Positions 43,979 to 58,000 are shown, numbered from the stretch's first letter. The stretch is DNA of 64,000 bases from Physella acuta (GCF_028476545.1 NW_026732765.1:240001-304000), one strand, 5' to 3'. Numbers and translations are program-made. Notes: generated by a model from the letters alone, not told the origin.

Positions 43979-44402
43979 TTAACTAAATGACAGATGTGCT
44001 GTAGCACGCAAATATGTCAGTACATCTGTTTGACCATATGTCTGAACAGCACGTTGTACTTTTTCGTGCAGCATCCTGTATCGCTTATCAGCTGAATAGC
44101 TTTTTCCTGCGACACTTTGCAAGAATGTTGTCTTTTTCCGAGTGCCGTCCATATGTAGACCTTCAAGGAAACGACACATTGTTGGGTGACTACATTAGAG
44201 GAGAGACTGGAGACTATAATGTCATCCTTCTCAAATGTTATTTGTTCTTGCTACACCATCGACAATTTGATTCCAAGTTTTAACTGGAAACAAGGCAGGT
44301 TTGTACTTTTCGCCACGACCACGGATGCGACGACATTGGATGTAGGTGTGTTTGAAGAATGTCACCACCTCGTCTATGTTGTCAAATGTTGGCATAGACC
44401 AT
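43979..44402 (-). mobile_element. MULE transposase C-terminal fragment
   Basis: On the minus strand the translation runs MPTFDNIDEVVTFF, then ARTNN, CSHPTMCRFLEGLH and finally DVLTYLRATAHLSF before a stop. The order RTNN..E, HP..W.F.E.L and the terminal YLRGIAHNLSF-like ending is that of MULE (Mutator-like) transposases common in animals. At least three in-frame stops interrupt it, so it is dead. No MULE terminal repeats were defined; 44405-44520 holds an imperfect inverted repeat (AAAGTGAATATGTG) that might be related. Confidence 0.8.
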
Positions 44403-44524
44403 AAAGTGAATATGTGATGCTAGTTACTTTGACCACAGGTGCTTTGACCATATAACAAATAAATAATGTAGATGTACTTGAAAACACATAGCAACTAGGA
44501 CCACATATTCACTTTCTGGTGTAA

Positions 44525-45515
44525 TGTAAAGTATGGCAAATAAGGGATAAACAAAAGGGAAAAAAGTCTATTCTTTATTTTTTTTTTATAAAATTCTAAA
44601 CATACTTCTGACTAGCCACTATAAAAATTAATGTTACATACTAGTTAAATATTTCGATTTCAGAAAGATAAAATATAATTTATAATTTATTCAGGAGGTT
44701 TTGATAAATACACTTTGTCCCTATTGCATAAATTAGCATTTTAAGTATTGAGTACATACAATTTTTTTTAGTTTAAGAAAAATCTTTGATTTAATGGGTA
44801 CACTCGTTTATTAAAGTAAAAGAAGAAACATAATTTTTAAAGCAAATTCAAATTTAAGTAGGTAGTATAAAAGTACAAATAAAGCCCCAATTAGTGGAAG
44901 CCCTAACGGGGTGGGAATTATGTAAGTTACCTAATAGAACTATAAACTATTGGGTGACAGTGCAACCCAGGTTAAACGAAGGACGGTCTAGCTTCTAACT
45001 TTGATCTAGATTAAAAAATAATGATTAACTATGCGTAACCTTATTAAAATAAAAAACCAAATATTGATTAAATTGTAAACATTGAAACCTAACAAATATA
45101 ACAAAAGCCTAACTAAACACCTAATCAGATTAATAAGAAATCTGAAAACATAAAAACATTTAAGATTTTAAAAATATACACTGGTAAAACATAACAACAT
45201 CTTAGCATTGTATCCCACGTAACCACAATATTACCATGATGGGTGCATCGTATTGTGAAAAATATTGAACACTTAACAACAAATTACTGTTTAGGAAAAT
45301 TGCCTCAACAAAACTATATAGCCTGTGTCCTGAATATACACCAGAGATCTAAGAAATAACAATAAGTAATAACCTCACTTTGCACAAGAGATTATTTTAA
45401 AAATGTGTCAAATTTTAAAAGAATCACAAAACAACTTTCCACTGTCCATAAGTCATAATTGACCCGACAGCTAAAGTGATCGATAGCCTCGACTTGCCAC
45501 ACCAGACCTGCCTTA
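44525..45515. other. No gene seen
   Basis: AT-rich sequence between the MULE fragment and a MITE. I found no splice-flanked frame and no W2 (eIF5C) domain that might extend the eIF4G gene. Confidence 0.5.
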
Positions 45516-45519
45516 AATT

Positions 45520-45656
45520 CAGAGTTTGTTCCAGGCATCTCTTCGGTGGGCTGCCCCCCCCCCCCCCCCCCGAACGAAATGGAATTTATGCAGAAAATAT
45601 ACTTTTACCAGTGTCTGCCCCCCCCCCCCGGAGAAAAAAGTCTGGAAGAAACACTG
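45520..45656. mobile_element. Short hAT MITE with C-runs (second MITE family)
   Basis: It starts CAGAGTTTGTTCCAGG and ends TCTGGAAGAAACACTG. CTTAAATT (45512-45519) and CTTGAATT (45657-45664) give a 7 of 8 target duplication. The interior GAAATGGAATTTATGCAGAA, flanked by long C-runs, matches the inverted copy at 62313-62529. Confidence 0.85.
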
Positions 45657-46053
45657 CTTGAATTTAACGCAATTAGACGCACTACACCCACTTAAACATA
45701 TAGTCCCCCCCTCCCCCCGAAAAAATACCAATACCAAAGCTGTCTCCCAATAAAATAAAAAACAATATCCAAAATAATACACAAAAAAATCAACCCTCAT
45801 ACTAAATATAATTAAAAATAAAAGCACAACAAATTAAAACATTGGCTAATTAAGTTGAAAATAATAAAAATCAGTGGCAATAATACAGCAATACTCCTGC
45901 ATATCAGAAATCACCATTAAACGAAAATAACAGCCATGGAGGGGTTCAAACCCCCTGACACCCATTAAAGCCCTATTGGTGACGGTGTGCATTCACTTAT
46001 GTTTGTAATTTAAAACTTCCATCAAACCACAATTTTACGTATACATCTTGTCT

Positions 46054-49000
46054 CTAGCATGGGGCTATGGTAAAGTTCAGGTTATTTTCTGCAAGGAATT
46101 TCGTTACATTTGAATGACCTATAATAAGAGACCATTTAAGATGGCTGCTCTGCCACATTCGGGCAACGAAAGCTTTGCTCTGTAAATAGAAAGTAAAAAA
46201 AAACAATACAGATATGAAATATTATAAATGTAACTATACATATTACAATATTGTACAGGATAAACTGTATATTATAAATATGGATATATTTATTACAATA
46301 ATTACGACTTACCGTAATATTTTTGGCATGTAATAAAATTTCTGTTAAAAGTTTTAAACAGCAACTTTTTTCAAGGCTAGTTTGAAGTACTTGTATCAGG
46401 TCAGACCAAGGCACTGAACCACCAATTAGAACGGGAGCTATTAACTGAGCCAAATAAGTCCAAATCATTGGAATATCTATCACCATGTCTTCAGCTAATT
46501 GCAAAATTTCAGACAAGCTGAAAGAAAAATTCTTTTAATAACTGACAAATTAATAACCGTATCAAATACAATAAGAACAACGTGTAAGAATGTAAGTCCT
46601 ACTAGGGGGGGGATAACTAAAATCTACCCTTCTAGGCTTATTTAACTACTGTCCGGTCAGTGCAAGTCCGGCTAAACCCAGACTGGTTAATAACCTAACA
46701 TTAGTCTAGAATAAACAAAAAAACTTTAACAGTTTTTACAGAATGTATTGCATGAATTAAATTGGAACAAAAAAAAAGAATGTAAATAAAAACAAGATCT
46801 ACATCAATCCCAGGCCAAACAACTAGGCCAAAAATACACAAACAGAGCAGCACTTTAACTGACAAAAGATATACAAAACATTATACACGAAACACGACTA
46901 AACAAAACACGACTAAACAAAACACCCAATTTCGGACTACGTCCAGGCTATAAGGAACAAATTCAATACACACAAAAGTTTGATGGACGTTTTCGTGACT
47001 TGGATGCCTCGGATGGTACAGGATTGCCTTCTTCACCTTATCCACTTGACATACCAAAGTGAAGCGAACATCATGCCGGAAACCGACTTTCACACACCTC
47101 ACACACTACAGGTAAACAAATAGTCCCTAATTCACAGATAACAAGCAACACGCCACGAAACATACAACAGAATTAAACAAAAAACACTCAATATAAACAG
47201 TGACAACAACCTAAACAAAATATACACAAACTAGCCGTAGACAGGGACAAACAGTTACACAGCGGCGCCATAATACGGGACTACACAACTTAAAAAGTAT
47301 GAACAGTTTACGACATGAAACGAAACGATACATTCGCCTTGTAAGTTACAAATAGTAATAATTACACACTCCAGCCGCTCACAAGAATAATATTAATAGG
47401 TATATTAAAGAGTATAGACACTTACCCTTTGAAATATGTAACACAGGGTATGAGGTTATTTTTAACTATTTCATGGAAAAACTGGCCTGTTAAATCACGC
47501 TCTATGGTTGACTTTTTAAGAACATCAATTATACAAAAACTAACCAACACTTCAAGGTATGTTTGTCCCACCAATTCTTGCAAGCATGATTTTGCTTTCT
47601 GGAAAAAAAAGTAAAAAATAAATATTTTATATTATTTTGTAAATAAATGTATTGAATGTAATGTTAGCTGACATCAATTTATTTGGAGAATAGAATCTGA
47701 GTTGTGTTTTTTTTATTAGTTAGTTTTTTAAAGTTTAAAGTTAACGACAAAATTTTGGGTTGCTGAGGAATGGTGTGTGTTATACAGTAAGTTTGTGAGT
47801 TCACGAGTTAACTAGTTAACCGTGCTGCGACTTTGTTTTTGGCTACCTTTGTCAAATGTGAATAAAAGTCGTTGGAATGAAGGTAGGGAGCTTTTTCTGG
47901 CACAAGGGCTGGTTGAAAAATAATGTGAGTCTACTGTGGTGTAGAATTTATTTTCACGGAAAGTTTTAAAATTCTGTGGTAGAGCTACTTTATAGATGCA
48001 GGATGTAGGCACGTTGGAGAATCGTGCCAGATGTTCCGGTACCTCAACAGTAATAACTTTTAATTTAATTTACCATATCCAAGCTATTTGCTTTACTCAC
48101 TTCAATATCCTTAACACTTAGGAACTCTTCCAAAATGATTTTTGCTTTATTTTCCATTTCTTCACGTGACAGAGGTTTCATTTTCTTGACAGACTGATCA
48201 TCAGCACCAGGGACTGGTGATACTGTGGTTGGGGGTAATAGGGAATCTGAGTTAGGACGCAATGATATATCACTACGGGTCATAACATTCTCTCCCTCTC
48301 TTGAGCCTCTAGGTCCATAAGGTCGATGGTCATCACGATTCCAACTGCTATCTCTACTTGAATTCTGAGATCGACCACCAGTCATTGGCCTGATTGGAAA
48401 AGTATAAAAACAAAAGAATCAATGATCCGAGTATGAAATTTTGACTTTGTACAACAAACAATGTAATTGGATGAATTGTCGCTTTTTTAGAATTCGCATT
48501 TCATAGTTGTAACAACTTGTATATGATCCATAGTTGTTATTGTGGGTTCTTTTACCCAAGAACACGATCAACAGTACTCTTTAACTTTCAACTTTATTTA
48601 CATAGATCCACAAGAATAATGACGATAATACTTTGTAGAAAAAACGACTATCATATTACAGTCTAGAAACATCTTACTACACAGACTCAGGCAGACACCC
48701 TTAGTCCACCTTGCGCTCCCCTTTTAAACCATACATTCTCTCCCCTTACGTCAGTGAGCGATCTCACAAAAAGCATGGAAAAACATGACTAGTCGCTCAC
48801 AAAGTCCTTCCGTTGGCCAGGTACTCTAAATTCATACAACTTCATGTTAAAATACAATATAATAATCATACCCAAGAATACAGTGTGTTACAATAGTAAC
48901 TATGTCTGTTCTGCATTAAATTCCCGGAATATCCCTGTGTTTTACTTGTATGTCGATAAAGCTTATTAAGAGTTTTTAGTTAACAAAATAAATATTTAAG

Positions 49001-52000
49001 ACAGAAGATTGAAAAAGAAACAATGGCTGATCAGCAAAATGAAACATCTGGTTGATTAGTGAATTCAATGCATGGCACCATAAACCACAAGTGAAATAGT
49101 TAAAATAGCATACCTAGATGTTCCTAGAGTTACTCTTCTATCTCCTTCATTGCTTGATCTTGTCAGTAATGAAAATCTAAAAATTTAATAGTAAATTTAA
49201 GTTTTAAAATTTGTTAATGAATATGAATTAACTTTTGTCAATTGTTAAACCTGTCATTAAAATATATAAAAATGAGGATAGAAATATATAGTTCTGTAAT
49301 CAACAGTTGTTCATTAATACTATCCTTTTAAACCATAAGCATCAAATATAACTTACCGATTAGTTGCAGGAGCTGGTCTATCATCTGTTGATGGTTGAGC
49401 ACCACCATAACTACCTCTACTCCACATAGAGAATTTATTGATACCAACACTAGGAACAAGCTGAATATTACTCTCATCAACAACATACTAATATTATATT
49501 AAAATGTATAAAGATTTTGAGAAGAAAGCAAAAAAAAAAAAAAAAAAAAAAACAACAACAAAAAAAAAACCAAAAAAACAATGATAGCATTATGTAATGT
49601 TATACCTTCTGGCATCTATCCTTAAAGATTTTGATCCTACTATGTTACATCTACCATCAAGTGGCTGTTTCATGACTTCTTGACATTCTAATTATAAAAA
49701 AAAATGCCTCTAAAGTTAGCTACACCAGAATGCTATTATAAAACAAGTTATTAAAAAGTCTAGTGACAATTTAAGCGCAATTTCCTTATGTTATCCATAA
49801 CAATTTTAAATCGAGATAAATCATATATTCAGCAAAAAAATAATGCAACACAAGTAGTTTTAATAATTCAAAACAAAATAGAAAAAATATTTATTAACGA
49901 GATTGAAAAAATTTATTTTCTACTTTTTAGTGCATTATTACATAAAAGCTTGTTCATCAAAAACGAGTTTCAGCGGCTTTTCCACACGAAGTTTGGCCAT
50001 CATATCTTGACATTTCTTTGTTCCTGGTGTCGAAGGCTTGATTGTGAAAGTGCCGAGGATGAAGAGACCTTGAAGAGATGTGGCTCGCGACAGTCCGACA
50101 TATTGAAGTTGACGGGTCAAGTCTTTCATGCTCACAACAACTGATTCCATCGATGCTCCTTGAGACTTGTGAATCGTTATCGCTTCCGCCAACACAACTG
50201 GAAATTGTTCGCGTGTCACTGTGAGGCCTTTAAGGACATTGAAGGTTCCTTTCAGCAAATTGATTGGCGTCCAAGTAGAAGGAATGGGACGGGTGACTGA
50301 AGGATTATCGGTTGGAAGGTGAACTCTTCCACGCTTTGATCTTGCAGTCGCACCGACTTCCGGGTTGGCAAATTCGAACCAAATGGTTTTCAGGTGATGG
50401 TCTTTGATTTCGAGGTGGCGAAGAACACCCGTTGCACCATTGAACAAGCCATCTTGCGTATCAATATTAGATGTCACCATATACTTAACACCCACCGTGA
50501 AGTAATTTGTTGTCGGTAGAGCTGCCATATCTTTTACAGGCTTCGGCTTCTTGACTCGTTTGCCTTTGTCCTTTCCAGTAATGTGAAACTCGGCTTTTGC
50601 CTTAATTGCTGCCGTTTCTTTGGGATCCTTGCCCGTCGGATACTTGTCAATAGCAGGAAAATCTAATTGAAGTGGTGCACTACCAGAAGGTTTAGGTGGA
50701 AGCTTGCTCAGTTTTTCTCGAGCCATAATGTTGCGTTTCTTGTTGAAGTCATCAACATCCTCGTTCCGAAAGAAGATATGAATCGCATTTTGTCCTCGTT
50801 CTGGAAGAGTGCTTGAGGTGAACTCTCTCGATTTGAACATTGCGGCTTCTTCCTCTGTTAGCGATCCATTAGCGATTCCACCTAACGCCTTTGCGAACTT
50901 CCAATCATCTTTCTGTCTCATGATTTCCGTCAGCTCATACAGCTCGAAGAGAGGCCAAAGAGTGTTGCCGGCAAGTGAAGCTAGGTCCTTTTTAGGTTCT
51001 TCAAACACATATTGTGCAAGGACTGGCGGGATTTGATTAAAGTCGCCGACCACGATGACTGGAATGCCACCAAAAGGAAGATCTTTATTCAACAGCTGAC
51101 GAAGCCGCGAGTCGACTTGATTGAAATTGGCCAAGCTCAGCATCGAAATTTCGTCGATAATGAGCAGCTTCAGGTTTCGAAACTTTGAATACAGCGTGTT
51201 TAGAGCATCACTGGAAAGTTCCTTGGCCTTCGAAGCACCTGCTGTCACCGATAGGCTGAGCGCTGATGTTACTGTCATGCCGCCGATATTGTGTGCTGCC
51301 TTTCCGGTAAACGCCGTAAGAAGTACTTCGATAGATTCAGCTGAACCAGCTTCACCGCGATAGTGGCGAGTCACCGTCTGATAGATGGCTTCAATAAGCT
51401 TGCTTTTGCCTACACCTGCGCCGCCGCTGATAAAGTGATAGAAGGGAAGTTTGCCATTTTTGAGACAACTTAACAAATGCTGGTGATAGTTATGTTGACG
51501 AGTGTTGAGCGAATCGATGAGCTTGTTGTAATCATTGTTGGAGAGCATTCCTGGCACTTTGTAGCGTTTGACTTCCTCGCCTACTGCGACGTCTTGTCCA
51601 AGCTCGTTTAGCAGATCAGGAACAATAACTGTGTCATCATAGTCGTAATAATTCACATCAGGCTTGATCGTTTGGCCATTTTCATCGAGAATAGTTTCTT
51701 CGGCATTCGCATTTTCTTCTTGATCGCGCTCCGCTTGAATGTCGATGTAAATCTGGTTCAAGTCTTCACCGATCTTGTTGTAATTTTTGTAGTTGACATC
51801 GATGACAATTTTTTTCTCGAGGAAGATTGCCTCACAGTTTCCCTCCTCGATTTCTTTGACTTCATCACGCCATGGCGAATAGAGCATGACCATTTCTCGG
51901 AAGTAATTGGCGGGATCCTTGTCTCGAGAAAATCTGCAATAACGAATGACCTTCGGCCTCTTTCTCTCTTTGATAGATCCACTATTGTCTTTGAGCTGGA

Positions 52001-55000
52001 ACACTTTGAGCTTCTTTGCCGCACCCTCATCTTCATCGTTGATCATCTCCTCAACTTCAACATCATCGGCAAGCTCATCATCCTCAGCATCCTTCTTGTT
52101 GCCTTTGCCTTGATACGTGTACTCGGCGATGAATTCTGCGAGGCATTTGTCTTCGAGCTCATCAGGACGAAGTGAATAGCGATCTACTGGGCCTTTGAGA
52201 TAGATGTCTTGATTGTCGGGATCTTTGTCTCGAATTCTTTTCAACTCCGCATCGGGCTTGAGAATTTTGTGTCGATCCTTGCGAGGTCCAGTTGGGATGA
52301 AGTCAACTACGACGCTGCTTGATGCCATTTTAAGTTGGAGTCGAATCCAAGCGACTTCTTGAGCCGAGATCTCAGTGCAATTGTACAGAACGTTGGAAAT
52401 CTTCTTCAGCTTTTCCTTATGCGTGAAGTTGCCTCTTTTGAAGTCAGCCACAAGCTCACGAAGAAGGCGGGAGAGTCCACGTTGTGACTTGTTGATATAG
52501 TCGACGACGTATGAGACACACTGGTAAGGATTCGTGACGAACTGGATATCCATATTGGAGCGCATAAGCGAAAGGATCTTCTTGTTGTATCCATTAATGC
52601 GACAGTCCTTTGGAAGACGCTTTAGGAAAACCTTTTCTTGAGTGAGGGTGGTACTTATTGCATCGGTATACTCTTTATTGGTACATTCGAGAACAGCGAG
52701 CAGATCGTTAAAGTCACCGACTGTATTCTCCTTCGTCTCCAAGTCTAGAACCGCACGAAGTTTAGCCTTGATCTCGCGAAGCTTCTTTTGTTTTTCCTTC
52801 GGCATCTCTTTTAGAAGTTCCTTGTGAATCGGGCTCAAGATTCTCGTTTGGTCCATCGGAGGTATTGGATAGTTGAATCGGCAAACCTTTTGGCCGTCCC
52901 TCATGCGATCGCAAGTTGAAGTGCACTTGTGGAATTGAAATCCAATTATGTCTTTGACGTCTGCGGCAACAGTGTCTGTAGTGATCATTTTGTCGATAAA
53001 CTTTATGCACTCCTCTTTTGAATCATTGCTTTCCGCATCGAAGGCAGGAGCATTTTTAAGCCAGACCAGCATGTGTACGTGTGGAGAGCCGCGGTGTTGA
53101 AACTCAATTCTGTAATACAAGTTTTCCATCTTGTAATCTTCGAACGGGCCGCCTTCGGTGTTCCATGTCTTTCGAAGTTCTCTGAAGCGATGATCGAAGT
53201 GAAGGGCACATGTCACAGGATCTTTTCGAATGAGCTCAGCCTTCTGGTTGAATGATAGTGCCATGGCTTCCTCCTCAGTGATGTCCTTTTTGTGCACAGT
53301 TCTCATCAACGAGACTATCAGTTCCGGCCAGTGAGTTTCAGCTGCAGATAGCGTGATGAAGAAGGTAAATATACCATTTTGTCGAACTTGTGCGAGAACG
53401 CTTTTCTTTTGCGCTTCCCAATATGCTGGTGTACCGGTGACAGTCGATGCGAAGCGATAAATGTTGTCATCAAGCTGCTGCGTTAACAGGAATTCCTTAT
53501 TGAGTGCTTGGCTTACAGTGACACCTCGATCCTGGCCAGTTCTACGAAATGCGTATGACATTTGTCCCTGTAGTTGAGCGATCTTCGTCTTTTGATAAAT
53601 GAAGAAGAGAACTTCAGCTCGAGCACATCGACGATCACTGCGACGAATCTGCGACTTTGCTATTTCCGCGTATGAAAGCTTTTTCCCTGTTTGATGTATC
53701 GGTTCTCGCATGTAGCCACCCCAAGTTCTCGCGAAAATTAACTCCTCGCAATAAGGATCCATGAGGAGAGGAATTGGAATTTCTCCTTCACCTGGTGCAA
53801 ATCGTACTCCTTGGGTAAAGTCTAACATAGTTTCTTCTTCAATGTAGTGACGGTTCGACTGAAGCATTGTGGCCATCTCATCGATTTCGGCAAGGCAAGG
53901 AAAATGATTGTTTTTAGCCATCTTGTCCTTCAGGGCGAGAATCTCATTGACTTCGTCATGTGTCAGATCAGGAATTTTTTCGCGCATACGAGCAAGAACA
54001 TCAGGATGTGTCTTCTTTAGTGAAGCAGTCGTGGAAGTAGATGAAGCATCATCGATTGAGATTGATTGTTTTGCACATTCTTGAAGCTCGGTGATATCCA
54101 GCATCTCAACATCATCATCATTGGGCAGGGACCTTGTGGTCACGAGATGAATTGCAGTTGCGATGACAAGCATGCATACGAAGAAAGAGTAGATGTAAAG
54201 ATGAAGCTCGTAGTCGTTGTTTAGTGTGATGTCATACTTCTTTTAGAGCGGAGTTGTGCACAAATATTCGGCAGCTTTGTATAACTTGCGTGGTTCAATT
54301 CTCTCCTTCCATGTGAAATGTCGATGACTCATGGCACGCATGAATTCCAGCTCGATAACTTCAGCAGCGTTTGGGTGTGCAGGAATTGACTTTAGCATAT
54401 TTGGGACGTTGACTGGAACATTGACCACACCAGACTTAAGTCCAAGCTGTCTGTCACATCCGAGAGGCCGCAGCTTCATGAACAGGATTCTTGGTGACAC
54501 GCAACGTTCTTCAAGATCAGTGAGTGATTTGACTATCTCAGGAACATATGGGAAGGCAAGATTAGAATGCTTGATGTTGACACGAGGGAATTCCACTTTC
54601 TTGATGTAGTTCCAACATGTGTGGCAGAACTTGTATTCGACGTCATTGAGATGGTCATCGAGAATCATATTGTTAATGTAGGTATCTGCCTCTGGAATGA
54701 CTTTAGCTCTTGCTTCCTGCACAACCTTGTCGTGAGCGTTCATCGCAGCCACTGCTTTCGCCTTGCTAGCATTTGTATTCGCCTTCGAAACATTCGACTT
54801 CAAATTGACAGCTTTGGATTTTGCCGCCAGCTCAGCTTCTTTACTTGGATACATCAGCTTGTTGACGAGCTTCTCGAAGAGCTTATCATGTGTCGTCGTT
54901 GTAAGTTGATGAGAAAAGAAAAGACAGTCACAGCTTATGCACGTTTTGTCCGATCCATCCTTAATCTTGAGCTTGTAAATGTCTGCAGCGACGTCATACG

Positions 55001-58000
55001 GCATGAGGTGTTTAAGTTTACGACGCTTAGCGGCAGTGTCGGCTTTTTGTTCAGTTGCGCGATAAGCAGCACGGCGTTGTGAATTTGATTCCAGCTCGGC
55101 CTCATAATAGTCGGGATCTTGATGATAAGTTGCACGACGCTTAGAATTTGATTCCAGCTCCGCCTCATAATAGTCGGGATCTTGACGATAAGTTGCACGA
55201 CGCTTAGAATTTGATTCCAGCTCTTCCTCATAATAGTCGGGATCTTGACGATAAGTTGCACGACGCTTAGAATTTGATTCCAGCTCTTCCTCATAATAGT
55301 CGGGATCTTGACGATAAGTTGCACGACGCTTAGAATTTGATTCCAGCTCGGCCTCATAATAGTCGGGATCTTGACGATAAGTTGCACAACGCTTAGAATT
55401 TGATTCCAGCTCTTCCTCATAGTACTCATTATCAGTTGCTCTTTTGGTAGCCATTCGTCGTGTATTTGCTTGCCTCTCAGCACTTCGATATTCTGGATTG
55501 TTTGCCCGCTTCTCAGCCTTTCGTTTAGCTTCTGCTTGCTTCCGTGACTCAGCTGCTTTTGTTGTAGGCACAGACTTTCGAGAGGATCGTCGAATATTGC
55601 TTGGACCAGCGTCGTGATGAAAAAGCGTATGAAGTGAGACAGTAGCTTGAATTGATGCCGGCTGCTCATTGGAAGTTGGTTGAGTTGCTACATCGTCGTC
55701 CTCAGGATCCACCAAGTGACTTAGATCAGGAAGCGAAACATTTTTGATTTGATATGACTTGTTGAATACTTTCTTTTTCCGATTGGTGAGTGATGAGGAG
55801 CGTTTCTTAGGCATTTTCATAGAGACCAGCAGAAGGGCGGGGGCTGTGTACAAGTTGCCCAAAGACAATAAGGGAATAAACCTAACTACTAACTACTAAC
55901 TAAATTAAGCACCTTGAAATCAAGAGCAGGGTTAGTAAAACCATTGGTTAGTTGAACTTGATTATCAACATGATAATCATTAAAATGGTAGATCTCTACT
56001 TCCGGCATGTATATACAACCACACCACACGCGTCATCACGTTCAATAGATGCGTCATCGCGTTCCATGGCTGCGCCATCACGTTCAGTAGGCGCGCAAGT
56101 TAATTAAAAAAGTCTAGTGACATTTATGCGCAATTTCCTTATGTTATCTAAAAATAGCTCTGACGTATAATGATTGGGTGCGTTCAAGCTTGAAGAGCGA
56201 TCGGTTTGTAGGTGTTTATGTAATTTTAAAATTTGTGACCGAACGAGAGGATATGTTTGAAAACTTTCTTCGGCAATACTGTTCTAAATTATGGCAGGAA
56301 TCGATTGGTACATGTTTCAAGTCGCTAAGTGGTCTGGTTGCCGAGATATGGGCCAAAAACTGCATTTTTTCGAGGTTTTTTGGCTTTTACGGGAAATACA
56401 TGAAAGAAACCCGGAATTTTTATGGCCTATGCTCATTCTCGTAACTTGCTTAACATAATTGCTTTTGGAACTAGTCATCGATATTGCTTCGTTGAGGAGG
56501 AGATACGACTTAAAGCCCGGACACACATTCATCCATCCATCCATTCCCAGAAATGACGAGTTAATAAACGCAATTCTCCAGAATGGAAATTGCGCTAAAA
56601 ATATAACAGCTGATATCTACAAATTTTTAACATTTATAAAATTGTGCTTTATCTTACGTCTATTTCCATGGCTTGTATTTCGATGAGCATTGTGATTTCT
56701 TGGTGGTGGTGGTTTATACTGGAAAAATTGTTTTATAAACTGCTCTTGCTGAAAATCTTTGTACACTTCATCAATTTTTTTGGGAACTAATTGCTCTTTG
56801 CAAAATACCCAATTATTCTGTCAAATTAAAAAATAAAAATATTTTTAAAAATATGTTGAAGCTCAGTTGCTAACTATAACTAGATAACTAAAAATATTTT
56901 TATCAAATTAATTATGGTAAAGTGAAGAAAAAACTTACACTTCTTAAATCAATGGTATCTTTGAGGATAAATTTGATTCTTGATTTTTGCTCTTCTGCAA
57001 TTTTGGACATCTGTGCAAAATACTGATCCATTCTTGTCTTAGAATAGATAATATAAAAGTTATTAATTTTGTCATTAAAATTCAGGTGTAAATAAACTTT
57101 ATATAACCTAAAGCGCTTAAATTAAAACAACATACTTACCTTTGCCTTATCTGTGTCAAGTAACTGCCCAACAGTAGTAAGAAGATTACACAGAGATACT
57201 ATGGTATCATCATTACATACTTTGAGTAGACGGTAGATGCAATCATGCATAATATTTTCAGTCAACATCCCTAATTTAAAAAGTTCTCCAATAAACCTAT
57301 TAAGAAATTTTTTTTAATGTTTAGAAAAAAGTTTTCAAACAATTTTAAAAAAATATATAGGCCACTATTGAATAAGCAATTTTAATTTGTTAGAAATAAT
57401 AGCTACCTGATGTTTCCACAGAACTTCAGCCTCTTCACTTTCATCTGGTACAGGGTTTTCTCAATGCACTCTGTTCTTTCAGGCTGTTTGTATAATAAAT
57501 TCAGAAAGCTTATGTGCTCCAGTTTTTCTATTATTTGAGAAGTAAGCACACCTAACAAACTTTTAATTTTTTTTTATTGTTTTTATATGTAGAATTACAC
57601 TAAAATAAAAAGAAAATTAATAAGAAAGACAAACATACTTTTTCAAAATAAAATTATGTTTTTGTAGGTATTTTAAATATTTCATCTTCAAATTACATGA
57701 AAATATTAAAAAATGACTAATTAGTGTTTATTAGCTTTGAAATCATTTAGCCAGATTTTGGCCCATATTTTAAGACAAATACATTAGTAAAGAATTACTA
57801 AACTTCTAATTTCAAACATATGTTGCATCCAATAAAAGCATTCTTTGCATTAAACCTCATACATGTTTTATGCTTCTACTGTACGTAATAGTCCTATATT
57901 AGTTTGATAGACCACTCATGATCAATAAAAATAAAATGATTCACAGTATTATTGAACTCATTTGATTTCTATTTCACTCTTTGATGTTATCTTTTAGAAA

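Larger units (their letters stand above)
49744..56148 (-). mobile_element. Helitron, nearly intact, in eIF4G intron 8
   Basis: A rolling-circle transposon in the same orientation as the host gene. It carries a Rep-helicase frame (54173-49938) and an upstream frame (55820-54243) separated by one in-frame TAA. The body is visibly richer in G+C than the flanks. A 52-bp direct repeat (AGTCTAGTGACA, then GCGCAATTTCCTTATGTTAT) occurs at 49744-49795 and again at 56097-56148, bracketing the element. I could not place a classical TC start and CTRR end with confidence. The long open frames imply a recent insertion. Confidence 0.9.

Noticed and set aside
44525-46050. A W2 domain exon completing eIF4G
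   Set aside because: I looked on the minus strand past the TAG at 46054 and found no splice-flanked frame with W2-like sequence. The stop is followed by AT-rich DNA and a MITE.
49527-49570. Poly-A run as the tail of a retroposed gene
   Set aside because: No target duplication or coding sequence adjoins it, and it lies within an eIF4G intron with normal exons on both sides. Simple A-rich tract.
51672-52175. Plus-strand frame of 167 codons in the Helitron
   Set aside because: It is the reverse complement of the conserved Rep-helicase frame and has no features of its own. The same holds for 54567-55082 and 54935-55669 opposite or out of frame to the upstream Helitron frame.
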